DNA of 64,000 bases from Ectobacillus polymachus (GTDB taxonomy: Bacteria; Bacillota; Bacilli; Bacillales; Bacillaceae_G). The stretch lies in contig NZ_JBLREB010000001.1 of NCBI RefSeq assembly GCF_048159605.1, positions 186,001 to 250,000 on the forward strand, in the 5' to 3' direction. Made by a program: the position numbers and the translations under genes. This document shows positions 16,513 through 25,901 of the stretch, piece after piece. The notes beneath the pieces are model-generated. The model saw nothing but the letters and a program-made list of their open reading frames with translations, was not told the origin of the DNA and did not search any database. Positions within the stretch are counted from its first letter, which is position 1; each line of letters starts with the position of its first letter.

Positions 16513-17427
16513 TTGATTGATACATTTTTGTATGAATTTAAGAAGAAAAACGAAGAAATCATTAGTTTTACAAGTGAAAATAAAATTTCCCTCATTGATT
16601 TCTATCAGTTGGGAATCATGCAGCTTGAGCTTTTAAAAAAAGTGGACCCAACGAATGCATCCTATGTATCACAACAAGCGGAATTCTATCATTTAGACGG
16701 CAATTTGCGTAGAGCTGGCGATCAGTACCGTAAAGTATTTGAACTGGATCCGCTCATCCCGCTTACGACAGAGGAAGAACGGTTAATTCAAAAGTTTTGC
16801 CCTATTCTTCTACTAACCAAGGAAGAATGTTTCCCGCTTAAGGATATTGTTGCTGTCCATCATCCATTAAAGCCTTTGATTGGCTATCATTTATTTTGGG
16901 AAGATGATTATGATTTCCCAGATGATTATGAACCATGTGATCATGAAGAGGTTTGGGTGGAATACAATCCAGAAAAAGAAGAAGTAACAAATGTTATGTG
17001 TTGGTTCCATGCCCGCGTACTGGAATCCCAAGCAGCCGTTGAAGAGGCCCATAGCAATCAGCAGCGGCCGTTAATCAGGATTGAATGGGGCAAGCATGGA
17101 TCGATGCTTTATGGTTGGGAAAACATGCAAGAACCATTAACTGGGGTACCATTAACTCAATGGCTAAGGGAAAGCTATGAACATGTGAAAACAGGAGGCC
17201 GAGTACCTTCCCACCCGTTAAAGAAATTTTGGCCTAAAGGATTTCAAGGAACTTTTGAAGAGTATACTGATTTTTCATTGCACCTGGATCCATTGGAAAT
17301 GCTACAGAAAAAGCCTCTCTGTTTTAAAACCAGATGGGTAAATGCCGTCATATTTACGCATGCCCTGCTTTATAATTTTCATGCCAAAATGGAGTGGCCT
17401 GACCGTTTCTTCCGTTCTTTAAGGTAA
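16513..17427 (+). CDS. Hypothetical protein with N-terminal TPR-like helices and a His/Asp/Trp-rich domain
   Basis: A 304-residue soluble protein. Residues 1-90 are helical with a TPR-like pair (YVSQQAEFYHLDGNLRRAGD, QYRKVFELDPLIPLT). Residues 110-200 are rich in acidic and aromatic residues: HHPLKPLIGYHLFWEDDYDF then CDHEEVWVEY and WFHARV, which could be a metal or ligand site. The C-terminal half contains GKHGSMLYGW. The DHE-VWV...H order reminds me of Vps62/NPP1-like folds, but this is weak. TTG 16513 is chosen because TGGAGG lies 8 bases upstream. It sits 22 bases after the GDPD gene in the same unit, so it probably acts on the same substrate. Function not known. Confidence 0.7.
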   Translation: MIDTFLYEFKKKNEEIISFTSENKISLIDFYQLGIMQLELLKKVDPTNASYVSQQAEFYHLDGNLRRAGDQYRKVFELDPLIPLTTEEERLIQKFCPILLLTKEECFPLKDIVAVHHPLKPLIGYHLFWEDDYDFPDDYEPCDHEEVWVEYNPEKEEVTNVMCWFHARVLESQAAVEEAHSNQQRPLIRIEWGKHGSMLYGWENMQEPLTGVPLTQWLRESYEHVKTGGRVPSHPLKKFWPKGFQGTFEEYTDFSLHLDPLEMLQKKPLCFKTRWVNAVIFTHALLYNFHAKMEWPDRFFRSLR

Positions 17428-17904
17428 GCTATTTTTTACAAGATAAATAAACGCATGCTTGTTTATGGAAACCAACCTTTAAAGAAATAAAGGCTTTTAA
17501 AACTACTCTATCTTTATTAAGAAGTAAGTAGAGGCCACGTCAATTCATAAGATGTTTTTTTCGAAAAATAAAATAATAAGAGGTTCTGCGCCATTTCTAT
17601 GTAAATAAAGCAACTTGAAAAGACAAATACAAATTTACAACATCTTAAAACTATATTAAAAGTGAATTTATAATTATCTTATATAGTTAAAAATGAAAAG
17701 AGAAGTTTTTACATAAGGAGGTGTGGGAACGTTCCCACAATCTGGTTTATCCGATTTCATTATACAAAAGCAATAAAGAAAGATGATGATGTGGGAACCT
17801 AGAAAGTAGATGGGTCTATGTTTAGATAACATAAGATGAGAAAGCAAGTACCAACCATCTAAGGTACAAGAAATGTACGAATTATGTAAAAGAAACTAGA
17901 ATAG
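17428..17904 (+). other. Intergenic region between the two LacI-regulon units
   Basis: This 477-base stretch holds leader copy 2, operator 2 and a further half-operator GTGGGAACCT at 17791-17800. The first ~200 bases contain only weak hairpins (for example ATAAAC...GTTTAT near 17446-17466) and no recognisable gene. Confidence 0.6.
17632..17738 (+). promoter_or_regulatory. Leader copy 2 and perfect LacI-type operator before the ABC importer
   Basis: The block 17632-17705 repeats leader copy 1, including TATAGT at 17682-17687. A perfect 16-bp palindrome GTGGGAACGTTCCCAC follows at 17723-17738. The importer operon starts 178 bases downstream. Confidence 0.8.
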
Positions 17905-17916
17905 GTGAGTGTAGAA

Positions 17917-18738
17917 ATGTGGTACTTAAAAAAAGTGGGCTCAAAGAAATTAATTGAGTTTATCTTTCTATCAGTGTTTATACTTTTCTTCTTCGGACCA
18001 TTACTTAATTTGCTATTACTTGCATTTTCGGGACAGTGGCATTATCCGGACAAACTTCCGGAAAGCTGGTCATTAGAATGGTGGAAATTTACCCTGCAAG
18101 ATCCGCAAATCATTAAATCAATGGTGCTATCTTTTTCGATAGCAACGATTGTGACAATTGCATCTATCATTCTATGTATTCCTGCAGCATATGCGTTTGC
18201 CAGACTACAATTTCCATTTAGACGTTTTTTTCTCTTTTCTTATTTAATGACAAATGCCTTTCCAAAAATGGGACTGTACGTTGCAATTGCTGTTATGTTT
18301 TATCAAGTTGGATTAATGAACACTTTAACAGGAGTTGTACTCATTCATATTATTAATACGTTAATGTATATGACATGGATTCCTTCTGCTGCCTTTGAAA
18401 ACGTGCATCGTTCGCAAGAGGAAGCTGCGCGAGATGCTGGAGCGTCTCCTTTCAAAATCTTTTGGCATGTTACACTTCCTATGGCTAAGCCAGGAATTAT
18501 TGTTGCTTCCGTTTTTACGTTTCTTTCTTCATTGGATGAAGCGCAAGGAACATTTCTTGTCGGGATTCCCGATTTTAAAACCATGCCAGTGATTATGTAC
18601 TCAATTATTTCAGATTATCCGAGTACGGCAGGAGCAGTCTTCTCTATAATTTTGACATTGCCTTCCATTTTATTATTGTTACTGGCAAGAAAATTTGTCG
18701 GCGGAGAAGCATTTGCACAAGGAATGAAGATGAAATAA
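17917..18738 (+). CDS. ABC transporter permease
   Basis: A 273-residue inner permease with about six helices and the EAA motif EEAARDAGASPFKIFWHVTLP near residue 169, which docks on the ATPase. It belongs to the binding-protein-dependent type I importer class (iron/thiamine/phosphonate/sugar-like). ATG 17917 follows TAGGTGAG by 7 bases. First gene of a permease-ATPase-binding protein-permease operon under operator 2. Confidence 0.88.
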   Translation: MWYLKKVGSKKLIEFIFLSVFILFFFGPLLNLLLLAFSGQWHYPDKLPESWSLEWWKFTLQDPQIIKSMVLSFSIATIVTIASIILCIPAAYAFARLQFPFRRFFLFSYLMTNAFPKMGLYVAIAVMFYQVGLMNTLTGVVLIHIINTLMYMTWIPSAAFENVHRSQEEAARDAGASPFKIFWHVTLPMAKPGIIVASVFTFLSSLDEAQGTFLVGIPDFKTMPVIMYSIISDYPSTAGAVFSIILTLPSILLLLLARKFVGGEAFAQGMKMK

Positions 18739-18759
18739 AGATAGTAGAGGTGAAAGGGA

Positions 18760-19821
18760 TTGGCATCTGTACAACTCGCAATTGAAAACTTAACGAAGCT
18801 CTATCCTACTGGAGAAGGTGTAAAAAATATTAATATTGATATTCAGCATGGAGAGATGGTTTCGTTACTTGGACCTTCAGGATGTGGAAAGACAACGGTG
18901 CTGCGTTCTGTGGGGGGATTTATCAAGCCAGATAGTGGAGATATAAAAATCACAGGTGAGAGTGTATTATCCTTGCCACCAGAGAAAAGACCGACAGCAA
19001 TGGTCTTTCAAAGCTACAACTTATGGCCGCATATGACAGTGTTCGACAATTTAGGTTTTAGTTTAAAACTAAAGAAAGTTCCTAAGGCAGAGATAAAGAA
19101 AAAGGTCGAGTGGGCATTAGAACTGGTGCAGCTACCGGGCGCCGAGAAAAAGTACCCAAGTGAGCTTTCTGGAGGACAACAGCAGCGAATTGCTGTCGCT
19201 CGTACACTCATTATGAATCCAAAGGTATTACTGCTTGATGAACCATTCTCAGCTCTTGATGCGAAGCTTAGACACGAACTGCGGGCAGAGCTTCGTGAAA
19301 TCCAAGCACGGGAAAAGCTGACAATGCTCTTCGTGACGCACGACCAAGAAGAAGCACTCTCGATTTCTGACAAAATTGTTGTCATGAATAAAGGAAAAAT
19401 TGAACAAATTGCAACTCCTCAGGAAATCTATACGAAGCCAGCTTCTTTATTCGTAGCACAGTTTATCGGGAAAATGAACTTTATTTCAGCTGTTAATTCG
19501 AAATCGTTTCTTGAGGTAGGTCCGCTAAGGCTCCCTACACAACATTCATACAGTGGGAATGTTACGATTGGGGTTCGTCCGGAAGATGTTGTTTTAGTAA
19601 AAGAAAAGAACCAAGGAATGGGTGCAACTGTGACTAAGGTTATGATGCTAGGTCACTATGCAGAAATTACACTCCATACCCTGGTAGGATCATTAAAAAT
19701 GTTCGTAGACCGTAATAATATCACAGATTATCATATTGGACAAAGTATTTTGATTACATTTTCACGTTTTCAAATTTTTTCTGAACAAATAGAAGAAAAA
19801 ATACAGGAGGCAATAATCTGA
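18760..19821 (+). CDS. ABC transporter ATP-binding protein
   Basis: A 353-residue ATPase with Walker A GPSGCGKTT near residue 34, Q-loop MVFQSYNLWPHMTVFDN, signature LSGGQQQR, Walker B VLLLDEPFSALD and switch His FVTHDQEEA. Residues 240-350 form a TOBE/OB regulatory domain (GVRPEDVVL) as in PotA/FbpC/UgpC proteins. Its end overlaps the start of the binding protein by one base (TGATG). Confidence 0.92.
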   Translation: MASVQLAIENLTKLYPTGEGVKNINIDIQHGEMVSLLGPSGCGKTTVLRSVGGFIKPDSGDIKITGESVLSLPPEKRPTAMVFQSYNLWPHMTVFDNLGFSLKLKKVPKAEIKKKVEWALELVQLPGAEKKYPSELSGGQQQRIAVARTLIMNPKVLLLDEPFSALDAKLRHELRAELREIQAREKLTMLFVTHDQEEALSISDKIVVMNKGKIEQIATPQEIYTKPASLFVAQFIGKMNFISAVNSKSFLEVGPLRLPTQHSYSGNVTIGVRPEDVVLVKEKNQGMGATVTKVMMLGHYAEITLHTLVGSLKMFVDRNNITDYHIGQSILITFSRFQIFSEQIEEKIQEAII

Positions 19822-20978
19822 TGAACAAGAATAAAATGTGGAAGAAAATGCTCGTTACAATGGTAGGCGTCACAACATTGGTAGGTCTTTCTGCGTGTGG
19901 AAACGATAAAGCGGCATCTACTCAAGACAAAAATCAAAAAACAACCATCTCATTATATTCTAGCGGATCGCTTAATGTGAAGGATTATTGGAATAAGGTT
20001 ATTCCGATGTTTGAAAAACAGCACCCTGAGATAGACGTTAAATTAGTCTTTGTTGACTCAGGAACGAGCGGTCAGACATCTCTAGACCGGATTATTGCAG
20101 CTAAGAAAACAGGAAAAGATTCAGGAATTGATATTCTTGAAGGTAGTAACTCCGATATTGCTAAAGGTCAAAAAGAAGGTAATATTTTCGTTCCACTTAA
20201 TCAAAAGGATGTACCAAATTTAGAGCGAGTTGATCCTGAAAATTTGAAAGGAACGAATAACTTTGGTTTGCCGTACCGAGCTTCTTCTGTTGTTCTTGCT
20301 TACAATTCAGATAAGGTAAAGAATGCACCAAGTACACCTGATGAATTGTATCAATGGATAAAAGCGAATCCTGGACGATTTGCTTATAATGATCCAAGCA
20401 CGGGTGGTGCAGGGGATTCATTTGTAATCACTTCGATTTACAATTCTCTTCCAGCAGACGCAATGAATAATACAGACAAGAGTATCATGAACCAATGGGA
20501 TAAAGGCTTCCAATTACTTAAAGATTTAAATCCTTATATGTACAAACAAGGGGTATATCCTAAGAAAAACCAAGGTACATTAGACTTGCTTACAAGTGGA
20601 GAAGTTGACATGATTCCAGCTTGGTCTGATATGGCACTTGAACAAATAAATAAAGGTTTATTACCGAAATCAACGAAATTGAAACAGCTAACTCCTCAGT
20701 TTACAGGTGGTCCATCTGATTTAATGGTCGTTGATAATGGAGATAAAAATAAACAAAAAGCAGCAGATACATTTCTAAATTATGTGTTATCAACAGATGC
20801 ACAAGTTGCCGTTGTGAATGATATGTACGGATATCCTGGAATTAAATGGAGCTACTTACCACAAGAAATGCAGAAGAACTTTGAATCTGTAAGCGGCGGA
20901 TATCGTTCATTTAATGGAGGATCAGACTTATCGAATGAGCTTCATAAACGTTGGCAGAAAGAGGTTGCCACGAAATGA
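19821..20978 (+). CDS. ABC transporter substrate-binding lipoprotein
   Basis: The 385-residue protein has a lipoprotein signal with lipobox LSAC (Cys at about residue 26) and a family 1-type extracellular solute-binding fold (residues 40-385, KTTISLYSSGSLNVKDYWNK, DILEGSNSDIAKG, LPYRASSVVLAYN). The sequence resembles YnjB/spermidine/iron-type binding proteins; the ligand cannot be read from it. Context with GDPD and a PHP hydrolase suggests a phosphodiester or similar anion. Confidence 0.88.
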   Translation: MNKNKMWKKMLVTMVGVTTLVGLSACGNDKAASTQDKNQKTTISLYSSGSLNVKDYWNKVIPMFEKQHPEIDVKLVFVDSGTSGQTSLDRIIAAKKTGKDSGIDILEGSNSDIAKGQKEGNIFVPLNQKDVPNLERVDPENLKGTNNFGLPYRASSVVLAYNSDKVKNAPSTPDELYQWIKANPGRFAYNDPSTGGAGDSFVITSIYNSLPADAMNNTDKSIMNQWDKGFQLLKDLNPYMYKQGVYPKKNQGTLDLLTSGEVDMIPAWSDMALEQINKGLLPKSTKLKQLTPQFTGGPSDLMVVDNGDKNKQKAADTFLNYVLSTDAQVAVVNDMYGYPGIKWSYLPQEMQKNFESVSGGYRSFNGGSDLSNELHKRWQKEVATK

Positions 20979-21805
20979 GGAAGCCAGTAAACATGGTAGG
21001 GATGGCGATGGTTATGCCATCCTTCCTTATCCTTCTCTTTCTTGTTATCTATCCGGTTTTTCTTTCTATTAAAGAGAGTTTTACTGGGGCGAACAATGCA
21101 TTTTCTTTTGAGAATTATGTATATCTATTTACCGATCCCTCAATGGTTAGCAATATTAAGTTTACATTAATGATTACAGTAATTTCAACGATACTTGTAC
21201 TTGGGCTTGCCTATGGCCTTGCATGTTATTTGCGCTTTTCAAAAGGATGGATGGCCAATCTGATTAATCGGCTTTACTTAATTCCTATCTTTATTCCAGG
21301 TGTTATTGCTGTCTATGGGTTTATTAACTTTTATAGAGACAATGGATGGGTTGCTCGTTTTATCGGACAACAAAATATGCCTTCCATCATCTATAATGAG
21401 CCTGGGCTTATTATGATAAACATTTGGTTTAATATTCCGTTTACGACGATGCTGCTCGTATCAGCTCTTAGTGCGATTCCTGATTCAATGATTGAGAGTG
21501 CAAGGGATGTTGGGGTGAAGAAATGGCAAATTTTCACTAAGTTCCTTCTGCCCTTATCATATAGAACGTTGCTAGTAGGTATTACGTTCGTTTTTATGGG
21601 GATTATCGGAAGTTTCACGGCGCCATTTTTGATTGGAAAAAATGCACCGCAAATGCTAGGTGTGAGTATGCAACAACATTTTTCACAATTTAATGAAGTG
21701 GGTCAGGCAAGTGCCATTGCAGTGTTCCTCTTTGTTATGTGTGCCATTGTTGGCTCCTTCTACATTCGTAACAATTTAAAGACGAGTAGAAAGGGCAGTT
21801 TTTAA
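20975..21805 (+). CDS. ABC transporter permease, second subunit
   Basis: A ~276-residue permease with six helices and the EAA-type motif MIESARDVGVKKWQIFTKFLLP near residue 173. ATG 20975 overlaps the binding-protein stop in an ATGA junction; an in-frame TTG upstream at 20951 lies inside the binding-protein gene. With the 17917 gene it forms the heterodimeric membrane part of the importer. Confidence 0.88.
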   Translation: MRKPVNMVGMAMVMPSFLILLFLVIYPVFLSIKESFTGANNAFSFENYVYLFTDPSMVSNIKFTLMITVISTILVLGLAYGLACYLRFSKGWMANLINRLYLIPIFIPGVIAVYGFINFYRDNGWVARFIGQQNMPSIIYNEPGLIMINIWFNIPFTTMLLVSALSAIPDSMIESARDVGVKKWQIFTKFLLPLSYRTLLVGITFVFMGIIGSFTAPFLIGKNAPQMLGVSMQQHFSQFNEVGQASAIAVFLFVMCAIVGSFYIRNNLKTSRKGSF

Positions 21806-21962
21806 TAGTTAAAGTAACGTAGAAAAACAAACACAAAAACGCCTTCGGTGACAAGTGGTATTCCTCTTCAGCCTGGTCGAACGAAGGAACTAAGATGAAA
21901 AGGATGAAGTGTACCGGAGGTGTTCTTTGTGTAGAATTTGGGATGGGTAGGAATCGATTATT

Positions 21963-23510
21963 ATGAAGATGACTGAAAAGAAACTTTGCTTATTTCAAAC
22001 GAAGAGTACTTTAAACCATACAAGTACGCAAACACATACAGAACACCGTTTCTTTGTACCGCAAGAAACAACGGAAATACAGATTACCTTTAACTATTCG
22101 CCAGTTCTAGTTGATGATCAAGAACGACAAAGTATCTTAATTGAAGAGGCGCTTAAGTATGATAAAGAACTCGACCCGGCAGAAGTGAAGGATGTAATCC
22201 TTCGTAATTTATTAACCATTTCTATCGATGATCCGGATGGATTTCGAGGTGCTGCTCATCGCTCAGCCGGTTTGCAGAATATTGTCATAGGGGAAAAAGA
22301 GGCAACAGCCGGATTTTGGAAAGGGTCTATCCAAGCAGGTTTATGGTCTGTTACCGTAAGTGCTCATGCCATTTTAACAGAAATGTGTACCTATGAACTT
22401 ATTATTGAAGGAACGGGTCAATTTGCCGATAACTTTGATCGTGACCGAATTTGGCGAAATTATGATGGATTAGAGAATATTAAGGCAAACGACATCGAAT
22501 ATCAACCGCAATATATGGGAAACGCCCCAACGCGTTGGGTAGCAGCAGAACTTCATAGTCACACGAACCATAGTGATGGGATCCAATCGCTAGAAGAGCT
22601 AGCATCAATTGCAAAACAAAGAGGACTTGAAGTGGTCGCAGTTACAGATCATAACACGACGAGTCCTTTGCAGGAAAAAGAACAGGTGGAACAAGAAACG
22701 GGTATTCGGATCATCAATGGTCTTGAGTGGACAACGTTTTTTGGGCATGTACTGACGCTTGGATATAAATCACCGCAATATAGTGAATGGCGAAAAGTTG
22801 GACCAACAGACATTCATCGCGGAATTAGAGAAATTAAGGCGCTAGGAGCACTTGTTGGCATTGCCCATCCATTTCGAAAGGGGAATCCCTTCTGCACTGG
22901 CTGTTATTTTGAGTATATGATTACCAATTTACAAGATTTTGATTATATTGAAGTATGGAATTCGGATTCTCCATCATTAAAACGTTACAATCAGCGTGCA
23001 TTCCAGCTCTGGACGAATTTACTGAATAAAGGCTATCATCTTCCAGCGGTATCTGGACGTGATTGGCATCATAACATAGGTGATAACCCTTTAGTTGCAA
23101 CAACTCATATACTCGTTAAAGAAGAAAGTACGCAAGAAGCTTTTGAACAGGAGATGCTTGATGCAATAAAGCAAGGAAGATTATCAATCTCGTACGGAGG
23201 ACCTTTCATTCTTACTGCCAACGTTCGAGGATTACAAGTGCAAATTGGAGATTGCGTGAAAGTAGAAGAAGAAGCAGTTACATTTGAAGTTAGTTTTCCA
23301 GATCCTTCTCTTTGGCATTCAGCTATTGACACTGAATCTCTAAGACTCCAACTTGAGAGCAATCTAGGGACATTGTACAGCAAAGCTATGCGGAATGAGC
23401 GTTTTTCTGTTGAAGGAAGCGGTCTGAAGTGGGCGAGAGCAGAGCTTTGGGGTTTAATCGATGGACAAGAGTTACTAGTGGCGTTCACAAATGCGATTTA
23501 CTTCGAATGA
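21963..23510 (+). CDS. CehA/McbA-like PHP-domain metallohydrolase
   Basis: A 515-residue protein. Residues 1-175 form a beta-sandwich-like region (GFWKGSIQAGLWSVTVSAHA). Residues 185-390 are a PHP metal-dependent phosphoesterase domain: ELHSHTNHSDG, VAVTDHNTT, GLEWTTFFGHV, IAHPFRKGN and SGRDWHHN supply the His/Asp/Glu metal ligands. No signal peptide is seen. Position inside the importer operon suggests it hydrolyses the imported compound, perhaps a phosphodiester or ester; the GDPD in the same regulon may act on the same or the next step. Confidence 0.85.
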   Translation: MKMTEKKLCLFQTKSTLNHTSTQTHTEHRFFVPQETTEIQITFNYSPVLVDDQERQSILIEEALKYDKELDPAEVKDVILRNLLTISIDDPDGFRGAAHRSAGLQNIVIGEKEATAGFWKGSIQAGLWSVTVSAHAILTEMCTYELIIEGTGQFADNFDRDRIWRNYDGLENIKANDIEYQPQYMGNAPTRWVAAELHSHTNHSDGIQSLEELASIAKQRGLEVVAVTDHNTTSPLQEKEQVEQETGIRIINGLEWTTFFGHVLTLGYKSPQYSEWRKVGPTDIHRGIREIKALGALVGIAHPFRKGNPFCTGCYFEYMITNLQDFDYIEVWNSDSPSLKRYNQRAFQLWTNLLNKGYHLPAVSGRDWHHNIGDNPLVATTHILVKEESTQEAFEQEMLDAIKQGRLSISYGGPFILTANVRGLQVQIGDCVKVEEEAVTFEVSFPDPSLWHSAIDTESLRLQLESNLGTLYSKAMRNERFSVEGSGLKWARAELWGLIDGQELLVAFTNAIYFE

Positions 23511-24909
23511 TAAATCTGTAAAAGAAAATAGTCTCCATGTCACTTTGCAAAATCGCTTCGGACTTTTGATGTTAGCATGGCCGATTTTTTTAGATCAATT
23601 TCTAAAAGTCGTGTTGGTAAATGTAGATACGCTCATGCTTAGCGGGTATTCAGACCAGGCTGTTGCTGCGGTCGGTGTCAGCTCTCAGATCATCCTTGTC
23701 ACGACATTTATATATGGATGCATTGGGATTGGTTCGCAGATCATGATTGCACAACTCGTCGGAGCCAAAAACATGAAAAGAATTCAGGACGTGATTTCTG
23801 CAGCGCTATGTTTGGCAACCTGGTTTGGACTCGTACTAAGTCTTGTGTTTTTATTTGCCTCTAAATGGATGTTATCCCTGCTAGGAAGTTCGGGAACTTT
23901 CCTTGATTATGCTCAAACCTTTTTAGTCGGTGTCGGATCCATTACTTTATTTGTTTGTCTTCAATCAACGATTGTAGCCATTCTACGAAGCTATGGATAT
24001 GTAAAATACGCGGTATTGGTTCCAATTATAATTAATCTCTTGAATCTATTTGGAAACTATCTCTTAATTTATGGGAATCTTGGATTTCCTAAGCTTGGCG
24101 TTACTGGTGTCGTAATATCGACAACAGTCAGTAATGTAATTGGGTTCGTACTTGCTATCATCTTACTAAAACAGTTGCTTGGTTATCGTTTGCGATGTAA
24201 GGAACTACTGTTCGGAAAAAAACAGGAAATGAAGAACATCCTAAATATCGGTATCCCATCCTCGGGAGAAACGTTCTCATACAACGCATCCATGCTATTA
24301 GTTACAGTAATGGTGACGTTTCTTGGAGAGACGGAACTGACAACAAAAATCTATGTACAAAATATAACCCAGTTTGTAACACTTTTTAGTATTTCTATTG
24401 GTGGGGCAACACAAATTTTGATTGGCTTTCTCATTGGAGCTGGGGACCAGACAGCTGCGTACAAACGGGCGTTCAAAAACCTTCGAATCGGCCTTGTCTT
24501 CACAGCTGTCAGCAGTACACTATTATTCTTACTAAGTGATCCATTGATGAGATTGTTTACAGAAAATCAGTCTATCATTACGTTGTCAAAGAGCATTTTT
24601 CTTTTGACGATTATCCTAGAGATCGTTCGAACCATTAACATTATCATAATTGGGTCCCTTAATGCCGCGCTCGATGTACGCTTTCCTGTATATGTTGCTA
24701 TTGTCGTCATGTGGTTCATTTCCATTCCGTTAACTTATTTTTTTGGTCTCCACACATCATTAGGTTTAAAAGGCATTTGGTTAGGATTGATCGCAGACGA
24801 GGGCATTCGCTCTGCACTCATGCTTTATCGATGGAGTTCCGGAGTATGGAAGAGGAAAAGTTTGGTGCATGTGTCGCCCAAAAATTTGTCGGAGATTGAT
24901 AGAGGATAA
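23491..24909 (+). CDS. MATE-family multidrug/metabolite efflux transporter
   Basis: A 472-residue protein with twelve predicted helices and the two-fold MATE repeat (WPIFLDQFLKVVLVNVDTLM in the first half, IGIPSSGETFSYNASMLLV in the second). It exports a compound in exchange for Na+ or H+. The ATG overlaps the PHP gene by 20 bases, which suggests translational coupling. It may export a by-product of the pathway. Confidence 0.9.
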   Translation: MRFTSNDKSVKENSLHVTLQNRFGLLMLAWPIFLDQFLKVVLVNVDTLMLSGYSDQAVAAVGVSSQIILVTTFIYGCIGIGSQIMIAQLVGAKNMKRIQDVISAALCLATWFGLVLSLVFLFASKWMLSLLGSSGTFLDYAQTFLVGVGSITLFVCLQSTIVAILRSYGYVKYAVLVPIIINLLNLFGNYLLIYGNLGFPKLGVTGVVISTTVSNVIGFVLAIILLKQLLGYRLRCKELLFGKKQEMKNILNIGIPSSGETFSYNASMLLVTVMVTFLGETELTTKIYVQNITQFVTLFSISIGGATQILIGFLIGAGDQTAAYKRAFKNLRIGLVFTAVSSTLLFLLSDPLMRLFTENQSIITLSKSIFLLTIILEIVRTINIIIIGSLNAALDVRFPVYVAIVVMWFISIPLTYFFGLHTSLGLKGIWLGLIADEGIRSALMLYRWSSGVWKRKSLVHVSPKNLSEIDRG

Positions 24910-24912
24910 CAG

Positions 24913-24942
24913 CCTTTCGGAATAAGTTCCGAAAGGTTTTTT
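24913..24942 (+). terminator. Rho-independent terminator after the MATE gene
   Basis: CCTTTCGGAA-TAAG-TTCCGAAAGG followed by six T residues: a perfect 10-bp stem. Confidence 0.95.
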
Positions 24943-24949
24943 GTGTGCA

Positions 24950-25760
24950 AGAAGTGTTAACGGCAGAAAACAAAGGTTTAACGGCGAAAAAAGGAAGGTT
25001 AACGGCGAAAAACCGCTGTGTAACGGCAAACCCACCAGATCAGAGGAAGAAAAGCGAACCCTCGAATAAGTTAACGGTGAAAAACAAAGGTTTAACGGCG
25101 AAAATAGAAAGGTTAACGGCGAAAAAGCGTCGTGTAACGGCAAAAGGACCAGATCAGAGGAAGAAAAAGGAGCCCAGAAACAAGTTAACGGCGAAAGGCA
25201 GAGGTTTAACGGCGAAACTCAATAGGTTAACGGCGAAAAAATGTCTTGTAACGGCAAAAGGACCTGTTCAGAGGAAGAAAAGGGAGCCCAGAAATAAGTT
25301 AACGGCGAAAAAGAAAGGTTTAACGGCGAAAAAGAAAGGTTTAACGGCAAAAATAGAAAGGTTAACGGCGAAAAAGCGTCGTGTAACGGCAAAAGGACCT
25401 GTTCAGAGGAAGAAAAGGGGGCCAAACAATAAGTTAACGGCGAAAAAGAAAAGTTTAACGGCGAAAAAGAAAGGTTTAACGGCGAAAAAAGGAAGGTTAA
25501 CGGCGAAAAACCGCTGTGTAACGGCAAACCCACCAGATCAGAGGAAGAAAAGCGAACCCTCGAATAAGTTAACGGCGAACAACAAAAGTTTAACGGCAGA
25601 AACAGGAGCGCTAACAGCGAAAACCCATCTTGTAACAGCAAAACCCACCAGATTAGAGAAAGAACGAGAACCCGTGAATAAATTATTGGCAAATAACAAT
25701 AGTGGAACAGCAGAAAAAGAAGTGTGTAATGACACTTTTGGTCTTGTATCAGCAAAAACT
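24950..25760. repeat. Large 21-bp periodic TTAACGGCGAAAA repeat array
   Basis: About 27 copies of a core (G)TTAACGGC(G/A)AAA are spaced mostly by 21 bases and organised in super-repeats of 114 or 135 bases that include a CAGAGGAAGAAAAG linker. The segment 24972-25077 is repeated exactly at 25470-25575, showing recent duplication; the right end decays. One frame is open for 304 codons (heptads of the LTAKKKG type with QRKK linkers) and the opposite strand is also open, but there is no ribosome binding site and the region starts inside the preceding terminator. I treat it as a non-coding array. Confidence 0.9.
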
Positions 25761-25901
25761 AATGATGAAACAGTAAAAAACAGTCACATTTTGTTCAAAT
25801 GTGAACTTCTTATGAACTTTCCGATAATTAAGACTATATTTATTAGGATAATACTATAATCAATATAGAAATACATATCAGCTATAAAGGGGTGGATTAG
25901 C

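Noticed and set aside
21929..21960. Tiny frame after GGAGG between the importer and the PHP gene
   Set aside because: Only about seven codons; likely chance.
24950..25760. CRISPR array
   Set aside because: Units are contiguous 21-bp repeats without unique spacers of constant length, and no cas genes are nearby.
24945..25859. 304-codon open frame with LTAKKKG-type heptads as a protein gene
   Set aside because: No ribosome binding site, start inside the terminator region of the MATE gene, opposite strand also open, and the pattern is fully explained by 21-bp DNA repeats.
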